This document shows positions 63,470 to 64,000 of a stretch of DNA of 64,000 nucleotides, in pieces. The notes beneath the pieces were generated by a model. It made no database searches. It was not told where the DNA came from and saw only the letters and a list, made by a program, of their open reading frames with translations. Every line of letters starts with the position of its first letter. Position 1 is the first letter of the stretch. The DNA is from G963674685 sp963674685. Its GTDB lineage: Bacteria; Lernaellota; Lernaellaia; JACKCT01. Made by a program: the position numbers and the translations under genes. The stretch spans positions 868,001-932,000 of the forward strand of contig CAXXWT010000003.1 in assembly GCA_963674685.2 (NCBI GenBank). The letters are read 5' to 3'.

Positions 63470-64000
63470 TTATGGCGCTAGGGCCGGAACCGGGGCAATT
63501 TTATGGCTGACTTTTCGCGTCAGCGGCAAAACTCCTGCCAGATCGCTGATAATGTTAACGAGTTCGGCGCCCGATGGAACGACGATCTTTGCATTTCCTT
63601 CAAGGGAGCTCTCCACGGCCTGCAATCGCCTGAGCAACTGGGCATTGCCGACGAAATACGCGTCTGCCGCCTCGTTCACAAGCTTAATGGCTTGCGCTTC
63701 GCCTTCCGCCGTGAGTATTTTCGCCTGCCTTACTCCCTCGGCTTTTTTGATTTCCGCTCTTCGCGCTCCATCAGCAATCGTTTCAGTGGCCGTAGCAAAA
63801 TCGATAGCGGCGACCTTCTCGTTTTCGGCTTTCACGACCTTGTTCATCGTCTCCTGGACATCCGCGGGAGGATCGATCTCCTTCAACTCCGTCCTAACGA
63901 TTTCAAGCCCCCAATGCGAAGTCTCGGTCCGCAGGGTTTTCTGCAGTTCGCTGTTAATCTTCCCGCGCTCGCTGTTCGCGGATTTAAGCGTCATAGTGCC
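63470..64000 (-). CDS. SPFH/band 7 (stomatin-like) protein, 5' end outside window
   Basis: The frame runs off the right end of the window. The visible 177 residues are the second half of an SPFH domain (LKSANSERGKINSELQKTL, LEIVRTELKEIDPP) followed by the usual Ala/Glu-rich helix (ARRAEIKKAEGVRQAKILTAEGEAQA) and a short tail. Such proteins form oligomeric scaffolds at the membrane and often work with FtsH or NfeD partners; neither is seen here. Confidence 0.9.
   Translation of the reverse strand, partial: GTMTLKSANSERGKINSELQKTLRTETSHWGLEIVRTELKEIDPPADVQETMNKVVKAENEKVAAIDFATATETIADGARRAEIKKAEGVRQAKILTAEGEAQAIKLVNEAADAYFVGNAQLLRRLQAVESSLEGNAKIVVPSGAELVNIISDLAGVLPLTRKVSHKIAPVPALAP

Overview
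Origin (inference): the window looks like a contig from an uncultured diderm bacterium. Many secreted proteins carry a Sec or lipobox signal followed by a long Asp-rich stalk. There is a cyclic beta-1,2-glucan synthase and an SPFH protein, and most starts have clear AGGAG-type ribosome sites. Asp-stalk lipoproteins of this kind are typical of deltaproteobacterial-grade lineages, but nothing here fixes the taxon. I saw no rRNA, tRNA or CRISPR array.

Region 1 (1-31976) holds two convergent operons for extracytoplasmic glycoconjugate breakdown. The plus operon enters from outside the window: GH2 end, TetR, M20 peptidase, DegT aminotransferase, PKD lipoprotein, clan-D-like glycosidase, tetrahaem flavoprotein lipoprotein, propeller-like lipoprotein, penicillin-acylase-family lipoprotein, clan-A glycosidase. 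The minus operon starts at 31976: TetR, GH84, GH2, GH50-like, GH92, DegT, GH92, PIG-L deacetylase, ceramidase-like protein. Many junctions are ATGA overlaps. The operons share a TetR pair, a GH2 pair and a DegT pair. Mannosidases, beta-hexosaminidase, GH2 enzymes, a de-N-acetylase and amidases together suggest attack on mannose/GlcNAc glycoconjugates, possibly with lipid or N-acyl parts. No outer-membrane importer is encoded here.

Region 2 (about 32.1-44.1 kb) is accessory DNA. It has an orphan integrase-like SAM domain, DUF5049, several small proteins, a three-gene operon ending in a fusion of an ATP-dependent nucleic-acid ligase and an AAA+ ATPase, an AbiE type IV toxin-antitoxin pair, phage-type small genes, and a TOTE-type primase gene broken by one in-frame TAG. 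A 114-nt structured RNA candidate precedes the primase. The ligase-AAA+ operon beside AbiE is the best candidate for an undescribed defence or nucleic-acid repair system.

Region 3 (44.1-64 kb) carries a small YezD-like gene, a truncated SLC12-type permease, ndvB with hpf, a DUF5670 membrane protein, a radical SAM/B12 protein, an NhaR-like LysR gene split by an intact-looking IS630 element, a frameshifted secreted coiled-coil protein, small soluble proteins, AtpZ and an SPFH protein cut by the window end. A composite 45-bp element (conserved 16-mer, 6-bp gap, 23-bp palindrome) occurs three times, upstream of the radical SAM, coiled-coil and 81-aa genes, with a possible -10 at constant distance. 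One copy abuts the broken LysR gene, suggesting a small LysR regulon.
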